Origin: JBJXDT01 sp046153505
GTDB taxonomy: Bacteria; Pseudomonadota; Gammaproteobacteria; Burkholderiales; Methylophilaceae
Reading direction: 5' to 3'
DNA length: 45,175 bases
Assembly: GCA_046153505.1 (NCBI GenBank)
Contig: JBJXDT010000008.1
Location: 1-45,175 of the forward strand
Shown: piece by piece, positions 1-7,202 of the stretch
Numbering within the stretch: the first letter of the stretch is position 1
Layout of the letters: every line of letters begins with the position of its first letter
Translations under genes and position numbers: made by a program
The notes under the pieces: model-generated
Told to the model about the DNA's origin: nothing
What the model saw: the letters and a program-made list of their open reading frames with translations, nothing else
Databases searched by the model: none

Positions 1-48
1 TGTTGTTAAAGACAAGCCGATTAAGCTTGAGATGATGCTTTTATTCAT
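1..48 (-). CDS. 5' end of a riboswitch-controlled secreted or outer-membrane protein (partial)
   Basis: On the minus strand an ATG at 46-48 opens a frame that runs off the left edge. The 16 visible residues (MNKSIISSLIGLSLTT) look like the start of a signal peptide, with one early lysine followed by a hydrophobic run. An AGGGA ribosome-binding site lies about 9 bases upstream, and a cobalamin riboswitch and promoter lie further upstream on the same strand. Genes with this arrangement are often BtuB-type TonB-dependent receptors, so that is the best guess. The family cannot be shown from 16 residues. Confidence 0.6.
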   Translation of the reverse strand, partial: MNKSIISSLIGLSLTT

Positions 49-54
49 TATAGT

Positions 55-103
55 TTCCCTAATTGCACGCGACCCCGCATGCGGTTTGTAAGAAACTAGG
101 GAA
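55..103 (-). promoter_or_regulatory. Hairpin sequestering the ribosome-binding site downstream of the cobalamin riboswitch
   Basis: Read on the minus strand, TTCCCTAGTT (103 to 94) can pair with AATTAGGGAA (64 to 55), ten pairs with one G-U. The 3' arm contains the AGGGA ribosome-binding site of the gene starting at 48. A perfect CCGCATGCGG palindrome (75-84) lies in the loop. The pairing is seen directly; its role as the expression platform is inferred from its position between aptamer and start codon. Confidence 0.55.
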
Positions 104-224
104 TAATTTGGGTTAAAACAGACAAAAATTGCGCTCGGTATATTTTTTTAAAAATAGCAAAGCAACAGCTTTTGACACCGTCACCCCGCGGTATTTCCTA
201 GCTAGCCTAAAATTTAGGCTTTAG

Positions 225-460
225 TTGCGAGGCCGGTCTCCGGGCTTGTGAGAAATCATTGGCGCCTTCCCAGACATCTGCTCTAAATAAATTTTTCATT
301 AAAATTTAATTAATTGAAACAAATGAGTCCAGTGGCATATTGCCAATTACCATTCACTTACCGTTGCGGGGGCAGCATAGGAATAATTAAATAGAAATTT
401 AACGCACCTATTTCCCAGTTTCACTAGCGAAAACGATGAAAATTTACGCCAGCACCTAAC
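225..460 (-). promoter_or_regulatory. Cobalamin (adenosylcobalamin-class) riboswitch
   Basis: Reading the minus strand from 460 down, the family's conserved blocks appear in order: a GGTGC start (near 452-458), GGGAA then GGTG, the GCCCCCGCAAC block (361-376), the B12 box GCCACTG (330-336), GGGAAGG (265-271), and GCCCGGAGACCGGCC (231-245). Spacing and order fit the classical B12 aptamer. A promoter sits just upstream and a ribosome-binding-site hairpin just downstream, so binding of cobalamin probably represses translation of the gene at the left edge. Confidence 0.93.
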
Positions 461-471
461 AACTAAAAGCA

Positions 472-499
472 ATTATAGGTGCAAAAGATTTAAAAACAA
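472..499 (-). promoter_or_regulatory. Sigma-70-like promoter for the riboswitch transcript
   Basis: On the minus strand a perfect TATAAT (472-477) lies 16 bases from a TTGTTT -35-like hexamer (494-499). Transcription would start near 465, immediately before the first conserved riboswitch base at about 460. That match in position is the main support. Confidence 0.5.
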
Positions 500-600
500 C
501 TTAATTTTTATGCAACATGGGTTTGGAATTGTGTTAAATTACTTTGAATAGTTCATGTTAGCTATTGACTAATATGAATTTTTTCAATTATAGTGGGATT

Positions 601-807
601 ATGGAAGCGGATATAAAAAGTTTAGAAGCTAAAATTGGCAAGCTCATTACTTTGTGCGCAAATTTGCGCGAAGAAAATGCGCAATTGCTTGGCGATTTAG
701 AGCAGGCACAGCAAGATGCGGATGCTTTGAAAAGTAATATGCAGCAGGCGAGCGATAAGCTCGAGGTATTGTTGGAAACTATACCGCAAAATGTTGAGGC
801 TGCATGA
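601..807 (+). CDS. ZapB-like small coiled-coil protein (TIGR02449 family)
   Basis: A 68-residue protein beginning MEADIKSLEAKIGKL, rich in Glu, Gln, Leu and Ala with heptad-like spacing throughout, as expected for one continuous coiled coil. TIGR02449 proteins have this length and N-terminus and are encoded immediately before zapA. I chose the ATG at 601 because family members start at the MEAD-like sequence; an in-frame TTG (565) or ATG (574) would only add a non-conserved tail. The stop codon overlaps the zapA start by 4 bases, implying translational coupling. A role in division-ring assembly with ZapA is inferred from homology and context. Confidence 0.8.
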   Translation: MEADIKSLEAKIGKLITLCANLREENAQLLGDLEQAQQDADALKSNMQQASDKLEVLLETIPQNVEAA

Positions 808-1097
808 GCATATCTAAACCGATTGATGTAGTAATTATGGGGCGTGAATTCACGGTGTCTTGCACCGATGAAGAGCGCCAAGGTTTGCTAGATGCGGTGG
901 ATTATCTCGATAAAAAAATGCGTGATATTCGTGATTCTGGCAAAATAGTTGGTATAGAGCGCATTGCTATAATGGCCGCGCTCAATCTTTCTCATGAAGT
1001 TTTAAATACAAAAACAGGCGATATTGACATAGGTGATTATAAGCGTAGGATTAACGCTATGCAGAGTCTTATTGATGAGGCGATTGCCGCAAATTAA
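804..1097 (+). CDS. zapA: Cell division protein ZapA
   Basis: A 97-residue protein of normal ZapA length. It has the N-terminal beta-strand region (IDVVIMGREFTVSC), the EERQGLLDAVDYLDKKM segment and a C-terminal helix expected to dimerise. ZapA binds FtsZ and promotes bundling of protofilaments at midcell. It overlaps the preceding ZapB-like gene by ATGA and is followed by 6S RNA, the conserved order zapA-ssrS of beta- and gammaproteobacteria. The cyclo-ligase gene ygfA, which often follows 6S RNA, is not present here. Confidence 0.93.
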   Translation: MSISKPIDVVIMGREFTVSCTDEERQGLLDAVDYLDKKMRDIRDSGKIVGIERIAIMAALNLSHEVLNTKTGDIDIGDYKRRINAMQSLIDEAIAAN

Positions 1098-1190
1098 TTT
1101 TTTGTAACTGGTCATTTGTAATTAGCAGTTTTCCTAAAGCTGTCATTTTCTTGCGGTAACCTTCTTCTGATTTCTGCAGTTTTTTGTTTT

Positions 1191-1381
1191 CTGTGGTGTT
1201 GCCTGAGTCTAAATTCCTTGAACTAGTCTTTGTTATAGGTTTCGGCTCATCAAGCAGCGGTGTGATCGCTCTAAGTTGGGCAGTCTTTTAAGATGCCCTT
1301 GGCGGGTGAACCTAAAGCGCTTTAGGCTGTTACCACCTGAACTTTTTTGGTTCAGGATTAACGGCTCAGGTAACACCACAG
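1191..1381 (+). ncRNA. ssrS: 6S RNA
   Basis: A long closing stem is visible: 1191-1207 (CTGTGGTGTTGCCTGAG) pairs with 1365-1381 (CTCAGGTAACACCACAG), 17 pairs with one G-U. The interior has the CCTTGAAC-type segment near 1219 and a partly unpaired centre, as in 6S RNA, which mimics an open promoter and traps sigma-70 RNA polymerase in stationary phase. Length (about 190 nt) and location directly after zapA match the family. Exact mature ends are estimated from the stem. The remaining gene-free sequence, 1098-1190 and 1382-1546, shows nothing else I can support. Confidence 0.9.
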
Positions 1382-1546
1382 AGAATATATCTTGCTGTAG
1401 TATCGCTGATACTGTGTTATTTTCGCTCCTCGTGTTAATTGTACTGCGTTCGCTCTAATGCCTTGTCTCAGTTTGATTTGAGCAAGATTTTCCTCGAAAG
1501 CTTTGTTCAGTTAAAATCATGTTTTAATCAACTAAAATAAAAACTT

Positions 1547-2005
1547 ATGCGCTACTGGCTAATGAAATCTGAACCGAGCGATGTCTCGATTGACGACCTT
1601 GCGGCTAGGCCAAATGAAACTGTCGATTGGTATGGTGTGCGCAACTATCAAGCACGCAATTTTATGCGTGATCAAATGAACATTGGTGATGGCGTGTTGT
1701 TTTATCACTCAAATTGTGACGAACCAGGTATCGCCGGAATTGCTGTAGTAAGCACAAAAGCTTATCCAGATAGACTTCAGTTTGTAAAAGGTCATAAATA
1801 TTTCGACCCAAAAGCTACCTTAGAAACGCCACGCTGGTTTAATGTGGATGTGAAACTGGTGCGAAAAACGCGTTTGCTTAGCCTAAAAGAGATGCGCGAA
1901 ACTCCAGAACTCGTTAATTTACGTATTTTACAACGTGGCAACCGTTTGTCGATTACGCCTGTCGACCCTCGTGATTGGGCGTTTATTTTAGAGAAGCTGA
2001 AATAA
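1547..2005 (+). CDS. EVE domain-containing protein (thymocyte nuclear protein 1-like)
   Basis: A 152-residue single-domain protein that begins YWLMKSEPSDVSIDDL and contains WYGVRNYQARNFMRDQM and GDGVLFYHSN, the usual hallmarks of the EVE domain. EVE is a PUA-like fold related to YTH and ASCH domains and is thought to recognise modified bases in nucleic acids; a specific function here is unknown. It has the normal length for stand-alone bacterial EVE proteins. No clear ribosome-binding site precedes the ATG. The TAA overlaps the next gene's ATG by one base (TAATG), so the two genes are probably co-transcribed and translationally coupled. Confidence 0.9.
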   Translation: MRYWLMKSEPSDVSIDDLAARPNETVDWYGVRNYQARNFMRDQMNIGDGVLFYHSNCDEPGIAGIAVVSTKAYPDRLQFVKGHKYFDPKATLETPRWFNVDVKLVRKTRLLSLKEMRETPELVNLRILQRGNRLSITPVDPRDWAFILEKLK

Positions 2006-2562
2006 TGGGACAAAAGTTTTCAGAATTAAACAAGCTTCATATCGACTTTATACAACAGCAAAAAATGTTTTTTGTGGCTACGGCGGCAAACCATGGGCGC
2101 GTTAATCTCTCTCCTAAAGGATTCGATTCTTTTCGCATTTTTAACCTGAATCAGGTGGCGTGGCTGAATGTAACAGGTAGCGGAAACGAGACGGCTGCAC
2201 ACGTGCTAGAGAATCCGCGTATGACGATTATGTTTTGCGCTTTTGAAGGCAAGCCCGTGATTTTGCGCCTATACGGCAAAGCAAAAGTCTATTACCCACG
2301 TGATCAAGAGTGGCAAAATTATGCTCAACATTTTGCGCTTTTGCCTGGTACAAGGCAAATTTTTGTCATGAATATAGATTTAGTGCAAACTTCATGTGGT
2401 ATGGGCATTCCACTTTTTAATTATAAAAATCAGCGTAGTGAGTTGATTGAGTGGGCGGAAGATCGGGGCAAATTAGGGGTAGAAGAATATTGGCGAAAGA
2501 AAAATCAATCAAGTATTGATGACATGCCGACTGGCATGTTTGAGGGTAGTGTAGAAAAATAA
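2005..2562 (+). CDS. Pyridoxamine 5'-phosphate oxidase-family (FMN-binding split-barrel) protein
   Basis: A 185-residue protein. Its N-terminal half carries the family signatures NLSPKGFDSFRI, VTGSGNETAAHVLENPRM and PVILRLYGKAKVY, typical of PNPOx-like flavin-binding split barrels, with a family-specific C-terminal extension. The substrate is unknown and it should not be read as the biosynthetic PdxH. The ATG at 2005 overlaps the EVE gene stop by one base and was preferred to an in-frame upstream start at 1975, which would lie inside that gene. A strong hairpin terminator follows. Confidence 0.85.
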   Translation: MGQKFSELNKLHIDFIQQQKMFFVATAANHGRVNLSPKGFDSFRIFNLNQVAWLNVTGSGNETAAHVLENPRMTIMFCAFEGKPVILRLYGKAKVYYPRDQEWQNYAQHFALLPGTRQIFVMNIDLVQTSCGMGIPLFNYKNQRSELIEWAEDRGKLGVEEYWRKKNQSSIDDMPTGMFEGSVEK

Positions 2563-2622
2563 AAAACCCCGTTTTGAACTGACCCCCAACTTTTTGGGGG
2601 CAGTTCATTTTGGGGCTTTTTA
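2563..2622. terminator. Bidirectional rho-independent terminator
   Basis: Nested inverted repeats between convergent genes: AACCCC/GGGGCTT on the outside, AACTG/CAGTT and CCCCC/GGGGG inside, with A-runs on the left and T-runs on the right. This gives a hairpin followed by a U-tract on either strand. It serves both the PNPOx-like gene (plus) and the beta-propeller gene (minus). Confidence 0.85.
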
Positions 2623-2632
2623 TTGCTTAAAA

Positions 2633-3679
2633 TCACTTCAATTTGGTATCTAAACTTCCCATTGATTTTGGGTAAGTCACAATGCCCCAAGGCAATCCTT
2701 TATCTTCGATGCGTTTAGTTACTTCCAACGTTTCGGTGTCAATCACCACAATTTCGCTCGATCTGCCACATGCCAGCAGGATATTTTTGTCATCTGGTGT
2801 AAAGCTGAAATGCCAGCAACGGTCGCCAGTCGTGATGTCTTTAATTTTTTCGAAAGTGTTAGCATCATATACCTGCAAGGCTTTTTCTTTAGATGATGCG
2901 ATAAAGATGCGCTTGCCGTCTCGGTCATAAGAGACGCCGTAAGGTGATTTGCCAGTCGGGATGGTTTTGATTGGCTTGAATTTGCTGTCTAATATCAACA
3001 ATTCGTCCGAAAACTCCAGTGTGGAGATGTAAGATTTTCCGTCTGGAGAAACCTTAATGCCGCGAGGACGTTTGCCCAAGTCGCCTATTGGAACATTTTT
3101 TAGCAACTTGCCAGTTTTCAGATCGTGCACGGTAATGGAGTCGTCAGATTCGTTGGTCACGACCAATTTTTTGCCATCTTTGGAAAATTCCAAACCTTCG
3201 GTTTCTGGCTTGCCAACAATATCTTTAATCACTTTGCCTTTTTTTAAATCAACAATCGCGATGTGGCCAGGCAGCTTGTCTTCATCATCTTCTTTGGCTG
3301 CAGGTTCGGCAGGCTTTTGCGCGCCGCCAGTTGTGGGGCTGGGTTCATAAGTCACATACGCTAAATTGCCGCGCACACGCACAAACTCAGGGTTTTTACC
3401 AATAGTAACTTGCTTCACCAATTCGCCAGTAGCGGTGTCAACAATAGAAATATTGTTGTCGTCTTTATTTGCCGTCACCAGCCATTTGCCATCGGCTGTA
3501 ACGCCTATGCCGCGAGGGCCGGAGGCTTGAATATCTAGCGTGCCAGTGGCTTCCATTGTGGCAAGGTCAATGACAGTCACACCGCCATCTTGATTGGTTA
3601 CATAGGCTTTGCCAGCGTCCGCATAAGCGTTGCTTATGGCTAAAAAACCAATCACCAAAAAAGCTTTACTCAAATTCAT
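2633..3679 (-). CDS. Exported YVTN-family beta-propeller protein (PQQ-associated type)
   Basis: A 348-residue protein with a signal peptide (MNLSKAFLVIGFLAISNAYA, cleavage probably after AYA). About seven repeats follow with the YVTN pattern, such as KAYVTNQDGGVTVID, VTNESDDSITVHDLKTG and IVVIDTETLE, indicating a periplasmic beta-propeller. The layout resembles the propeller proteins that accompany PQQ-dependent alcohol oxidation (TIGR03866-like), but no PQQ gene is nearby. A low-complexity acidic, proline-rich insert of about 25 residues near residues 114-138 interrupts the third blade. A GGAGAA site precedes the ATG. It lies downstream of ilvA on the same strand, 103 bases away. Confidence 0.82.
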   Translation of the reverse strand: MNLSKAFLVIGFLAISNAYADAGKAYVTNQDGGVTVIDLATMEATGTLDIQASGPRGIGVTADGKWLVTANKDDNNISIVDTATGELVKQVTIGKNPEFVRVRGNLAYVTYEPSPTTGGAQKPAEPAAKEDDEDKLPGHIAIVDLKKGKVIKDIVGKPETEGLEFSKDGKKLVVTNESDDSITVHDLKTGKLLKNVPIGDLGKRPRGIKVSPDGKSYISTLEFSDELLILDSKFKPIKTIPTGKSPYGVSYDRDGKRIFIASSKEKALQVYDANTFEKIKDITTGDRCWHFSFTPDDKNILLACGRSSEIVVIDTETLEVTKRIEDKGLPWGIVTYPKSMGSLDTKLK

Positions 3680-3782
3680 TCATTTCTCCAAAATTATTAT
3701 ATAAACGTTAGTCAGGTGCTGCTTTATTAGGTTCAATTAAGCATACAGTAGGGTATAGTTAAAGAAAATAGGAAAACTTCAC

Positions 3783-5294
3783 TCAAACTAAAAATAGGCG
3801 ATAGGCAGGATTGTTGGTTTCATCCCAATAGGGATACCCTAGATTATTTAAAAACTCTGCAAATTCAGCCTGTTCTTGAGGCGGTACCTGCATGCCTACC
3901 AGCACGCGACCAAAGTCTGCACCGTGGTTGCGGTAGTGGAACAAGCTAATGTTCCAGTCGTGTCCCATGCTGTCTAGAAACTTCATCAAAGCACCTGGTT
4001 TTTCAGGGAATTCGAAGCGGTAGACCACTTCGTGTTCGGCCTGTGGCGCGCGTCCGCCAACTAAATGACGGAGATGTAATTTAGCCATTTCATTATCGGT
4101 CAAATCAAGAGTAGCTAAACTTTCTGACTGCAAAGCTGCAATCAAATTTGCTGTTTCCAGTGGGTCATGCACAGCAACACCAACAAAAATGTGCGCTTCA
4201 TTTGGGTCGGAATAACGGTAATTAAACTCTGTGATGTTACGATTACCTAGTAAGTTACAGAAGGCTTTAAAAGCACCAGGCCTTTCTGGAATGGATACCG
4301 CTAACACTGCTTCACGATGTTCACCAGTTTCTGCGCGCTCTGCCACAAAACGCAGGCGGTCAAAATTCATATTGGCACCAGAAGCAATTCCGACAAGGGT
4401 TTTGCCAGTTATATTTTCGCGTTCGACATAAGCTTTTAGCCCGGCTACAGCTAGCGCACCAGCAGGCTCTAAAATGCTGCGAGTATCTTCAAACACATCT
4501 TTAATCGCGGCGCAAATTGCGTCATTATCTACCACAATCATTTCGTCAACATATTGCTGACAAAGCCCAAAAGTGTGTTCGCCTACTTGTTTCACAGCTG
4601 CGCCATCGGCAAATAAGCCCACTTGCTCTAGCACTACCCGTTTGTTTTGCTTTAGAGACTCTGTCATTGCTTCAGCATCTTTTGCCTCTACGCCGATAAT
4701 TTTAATCTCTGGGCGCTTCGCTTTCACATAAGCCGCAATACCAGCCAATAAGCCACCACCACCTACGCAGCAAAATATTGCTTCAATGGGCTCTGGGTGC
4801 GCATTTAAAATTTCCATGCCAATCGTACCTTGTCCAGCAATCACATCGGGGTCATCGTAGGGATGTACAAAAGTCAAATTTTGCGTTTTTTCTAACTTAA
4901 GTGCGTGCACATAAGCGTCTGAATAACTATCGCCAAACAGCACCACCTCTGCGCCTCGCGCTTTTACGGCATCAATTTTGATGACAGGCGTTGTTGTTGG
5001 CATCACAATTACTGCACGGCAGTTTAATTTTTGCGCACTTAAGGCCACGCCTTGCGCGTGATTGCCCGCAGAGGCAGAAATGACGCCACGTTTTAGCGCT
5101 TCTGCTGGTAAACTAACCATCTTATTATAGGCGCCGCGCAACTTAAATGAGAACACGGGTTGCATATCCTCACGCTTTAACAATACGCGGTTATGAATGC
5201 GCGCTGATAAGTTTGGCTGAAACTCTAGCGGCGTGTTTTTTGCCACGTCATAAACGCGTGAATTTTCTATTTTTCCTAAATAGTCGATTGTCAT
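3783..5294 (-). CDS. ilvA: Threonine ammonia-lyase, biosynthetic
   Basis: A 503-residue PLP enzyme that deaminates threonine to 2-oxobutanoate, the first step of isoleucine synthesis. The PLP lysine lies in SFKLRGAYNKM near residue 50, and the phosphate-binding loop is CVGGGGLLAGI. Two ACT-like regulatory domains occupy roughly residues 325-503 (AVSIPERPGAFKAF and YRFEFPEKPGALMKF), the arrangement of the isoleucine-inhibited biosynthetic enzyme. Length matches E. coli IlvA (514). It is divergent from rpiA with a 74-base spacer. Confidence 0.96.
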   Translation of the reverse strand: MTIDYLGKIENSRVYDVAKNTPLEFQPNLSARIHNRVLLKREDMQPVFSFKLRGAYNKMVSLPAEALKRGVISASAGNHAQGVALSAQKLNCRAVIVMPTTTPVIKIDAVKARGAEVVLFGDSYSDAYVHALKLEKTQNLTFVHPYDDPDVIAGQGTIGMEILNAHPEPIEAIFCCVGGGGLLAGIAAYVKAKRPEIKIIGVEAKDAEAMTESLKQNKRVVLEQVGLFADGAAVKQVGEHTFGLCQQYVDEMIVVDNDAICAAIKDVFEDTRSILEPAGALAVAGLKAYVERENITGKTLVGIASGANMNFDRLRFVAERAETGEHREAVLAVSIPERPGAFKAFCNLLGNRNITEFNYRYSDPNEAHIFVGVAVHDPLETANLIAALQSESLATLDLTDNEMAKLHLRHLVGGRAPQAEHEVVYRFEFPEKPGALMKFLDSMGHDWNISLFHYRNHGADFGRVLVGMQVPPQEQAEFAEFLNNLGYPYWDETNNPAYRLFLV

Positions 5295-5368
5295 TGTGGA
5301 TTTTTAATTGCGGCCTAGCAGTGTATAGTTATGCTTTTACAGATTATAAAGAATTTTAAGGAAATAGC

Positions 5369-6028
5369 ATGGCATTTACGCAGGATGAGCTAAAGCAACA
5401 GGTTGCCAAAGCGGCAGTAGAGTACGTAAAAAGTGGCATTATTGGTGTGGGTACAGGCTCAACCGCCAACTTTTTTATTGAAGAGCTAGCCAAAGTTAAA
5501 AGTAAAATTGATGGCGCCGTAGCAAGCAGTGAGGCAACCGCACAACGCCTGCGTGGTCATGGTATAGAAGTGTTTGATTTAAACAGCATCGACGGCATGG
5601 ATATTTATGTCGATGGCGCGGATGAGATTACCGAGCATCTGCACATGCTTAAAGGCGGCGGCGGGGCACTCACGCGCGAGAAAATCGTGGCCGCAGTAGC
5701 TAAGCAATTTATTTGCATTTGCGACGAGAGCAAATATGTGCCGGTATTGGGTAAGTTTCCATTACCTGTAGAAGTGTTGCCGATGGCAAAAAGCTATGTG
5801 GCGCGCGAGCTAGTGAAACTGGGTGGACAACCAAAATTACGTGACTTTACCACCGATAATGGAAACGTGATCTTAGATGTGTGGGGTTTGAATATTCCTG
5901 ACCCAATCGCGATGGAAGCAAAAATCAACCAAATCGTCGGTGTGGTGACGAATGGTTTATTTGCTGCTCGCCCAGCAAATGTGCTGTTGTTGGCGACGGC
6001 AGATGGTGTGAAAACCTTTAAGAAATAA
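5369..6028 (+). CDS. rpiA: Ribose-5-phosphate isomerase A
   Basis: A 219-residue cytoplasmic enzyme interconverting ribose-5-phosphate and ribulose-5-phosphate in the pentose phosphate pathway; in ribulose-monophosphate methylotrophs it also helps regenerate the formaldehyde acceptor. Visible motifs are GVGTGSTANFFIEEL, ASSEATAQRLR, DIYVDGADEI, LKGGGGALTREKIV and DESKYVPVLGKFPLPVEV, covering the active site. Length is as expected (E. coli 219). AAGGAAATAGC provides a good ribosome-binding site before the ATG. Confidence 0.96.
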   Translation: MAFTQDELKQQVAKAAVEYVKSGIIGVGTGSTANFFIEELAKVKSKIDGAVASSEATAQRLRGHGIEVFDLNSIDGMDIYVDGADEITEHLHMLKGGGGALTREKIVAAVAKQFICICDESKYVPVLGKFPLPVEVLPMAKSYVARELVKLGGQPKLRDFTTDNGNVILDVWGLNIPDPIAMEAKINQIVGVVTNGLFAARPANVLLLATADGVKTFKK

Positions 6029-6100
6029 CATCAACTCCCAATTTTGCTGTGCTGCTCGTCGCAGAAAGGGGATTTAAAACCATGGGGAGGGTTGGGTAAG

Positions 6101-6364
6101 CTACTTGCCCTTCGAACTGGTTAACTGATTGCTCCGCTCAAATAAAACTAGCAATAGCTCTGGATTAATTAGTATCACGATACCCACTAAAGCCATAATA
6201 GTACTAATTAAGAACACGGTAAGGTCAGTAATATAGCCACTGGGTTCATGGTCTAGAATCCCATATGGAATTTTCCAAGTTAGTAACTGAATAACAGCAC
6301 TGTATAACATCGTTGTGCTTACGCCATACATCCCCGCTTTGGGGCTGTCTAAGGTAAACAACAA
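6101..6364 (-). CDS. Unrecognised small membrane ORF with uncertain start
   Basis: An 87-codon frame from a TTG at 6364. It encodes at least two hydrophobic segments (near residues 17-30 and 48-70) and a polar C-terminus (ERSNQLTSSKGK). The frame stays open upstream to a stop near 6437-6439, adding residues such as DCLINTGIFIFIVLLF that would complete another membrane segment. No ATG or GTG and no ribosome-binding site begins that extension. A small three-helix protein with an unusual start, or the remnant of a longer gene, are both possible. I do not recognise the family. Confidence 0.35.
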   Translation of the reverse strand: MLFTLDSPKAGMYGVSTTMLYSAVIQLLTWKIPYGILDHEPSGYITDLTVFLISTIMALVGIVILINPELLLVLFERSNQLTSSKGK

Positions 6365-6462
6365 AACAATAAAAATAAATATTCCAGTATTTATTAAACA
6401 GTCGTAGTCAGCTTCTAGACAGGTGGAATTTTCATGCTATCTTGCTAGTTCAATTAGAGCGG

Positions 6463-6735
6463 TTAGCTTTTAGGCGGTACATACCCACTCGCCGTATCCG
6501 CACCATCCCCAAAAAAGTATTTCTCAGTTTGCTCTTTTAAATATTGCCTTGCTGATGGATCTGCTAAGCTCAGGCGATTCTCGTTTACCAGCATGGTTTG
6601 TTGTTTAAGCCATGCTGCCCATGCTTCTTTGCTGACGTTCATATAGATTTTTTTACCTAATTCGCCTGGGTAGGGCGGAAAGTCCATTCCATCTGCTTCT
6701 TTACCTAATTTAACGCAATTGACTGTTCGTGCCAT
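6463..6735 (-). CDS. yggX: Fe(2+)-trafficking / oxidative damage protection protein YggX
   Basis: A 90-residue protein with the family's MARTVNCVKLGKEADGMDFPPYPG start and the single conserved cysteine at residue 7. The central part (WAAWLKQQTMLVNENRL) and C-terminal EKYFFG are also typical. YggX is a small cytosolic protein linked to protection of iron-sulfur clusters and iron trafficking. I chose the ATG at 6735 because family members begin at MART/MSRT; the frame extends upstream 11 codons without conservation. It is convergent with the rpiA side and divergent from dgkA. Confidence 0.93.
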   Translation of the reverse strand: MARTVNCVKLGKEADGMDFPPYPGELGKKIYMNVSKEAWAAWLKQQTMLVNENRLSLADPSARQYLKEQTEKYFFGDGADTASGYVPPKS

Positions 6736-6833
6736 AAGGTTACTCATTTTTGCTAAAAACAGTATCATAGCGCATGTTAAATTTGGCGTGATTAATTAAT
6801 TACTAAAGCCAAGGTAAATAGCAAAGGAAAGTA

Positions 6834-7202
6834 ATGGAAAGTCCCTTTAAAGGTAAAACAGGTTTGCGTCGTTTGATTAACGCGTTTGGTTACTCGGCAG
6901 AAGGTTTTGCCGCTGCGTTTAAACATGAAGATGCGTTTCGTCAAGAGGTGTTTTTGGCTTGCGTACTTATCCCGCTGGGGCTTTATTTAGGCAAAACCAA
7001 TATCGAAAAAATTATGCTGGCCGGTGCGATTTTATTGGTACTTATCGTTGAGCTGCTTAACTCGTCTATCGAAGCATCGGTCGATCACACCTCTATTGAG
7101 CGGCATCCGTTGGCAAAGCGCGCTAAAGATATTGGTAGCGCGGCGGTTTTTGTGGCTTTGGGTAATTTCTTTTTGGTGTGGGGTTTGGTGCTATTTGGCT
7201 AG
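6834..7202 (+). CDS. dgkA: Diacylglycerol kinase (prokaryotic, DgkA)
   Basis: A 122-residue integral membrane kinase that phosphorylates diacylglycerol to phosphatidate, recycling lipid by-products of envelope synthesis. The signature ELLNSSIEASVDH (near residues 77-89) carries the catalytic glutamate and metal-binding residues. Three membrane helices are visible: VFLACVLIPLGLYLG, IMLAGAILLVLIVELL and AAVFVALGNFFLVWGLVLF. Length matches E. coli DgkA (122). GGAAAGTA is the ribosome-binding site. Its stop codon abuts the convergent xerC stop with no spacer. Confidence 0.95.
   Translation: MESPFKGKTGLRRLINAFGYSAEGFAAAFKHEDAFRQEVFLACVLIPLGLYLGKTNIEKIMLAGAILLVLIVELLNSSIEASVDHTSIERHPLAKRAKDIGSAAVFVALGNFFLVWGLVLFG

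Noticed and set aside
1276..1458. 60-codon plus-strand ORF within the 6S RNA region
   Set aside because: It overlaps the 6S RNA stem, has no ribosome-binding site and its composition follows the RNA structure.
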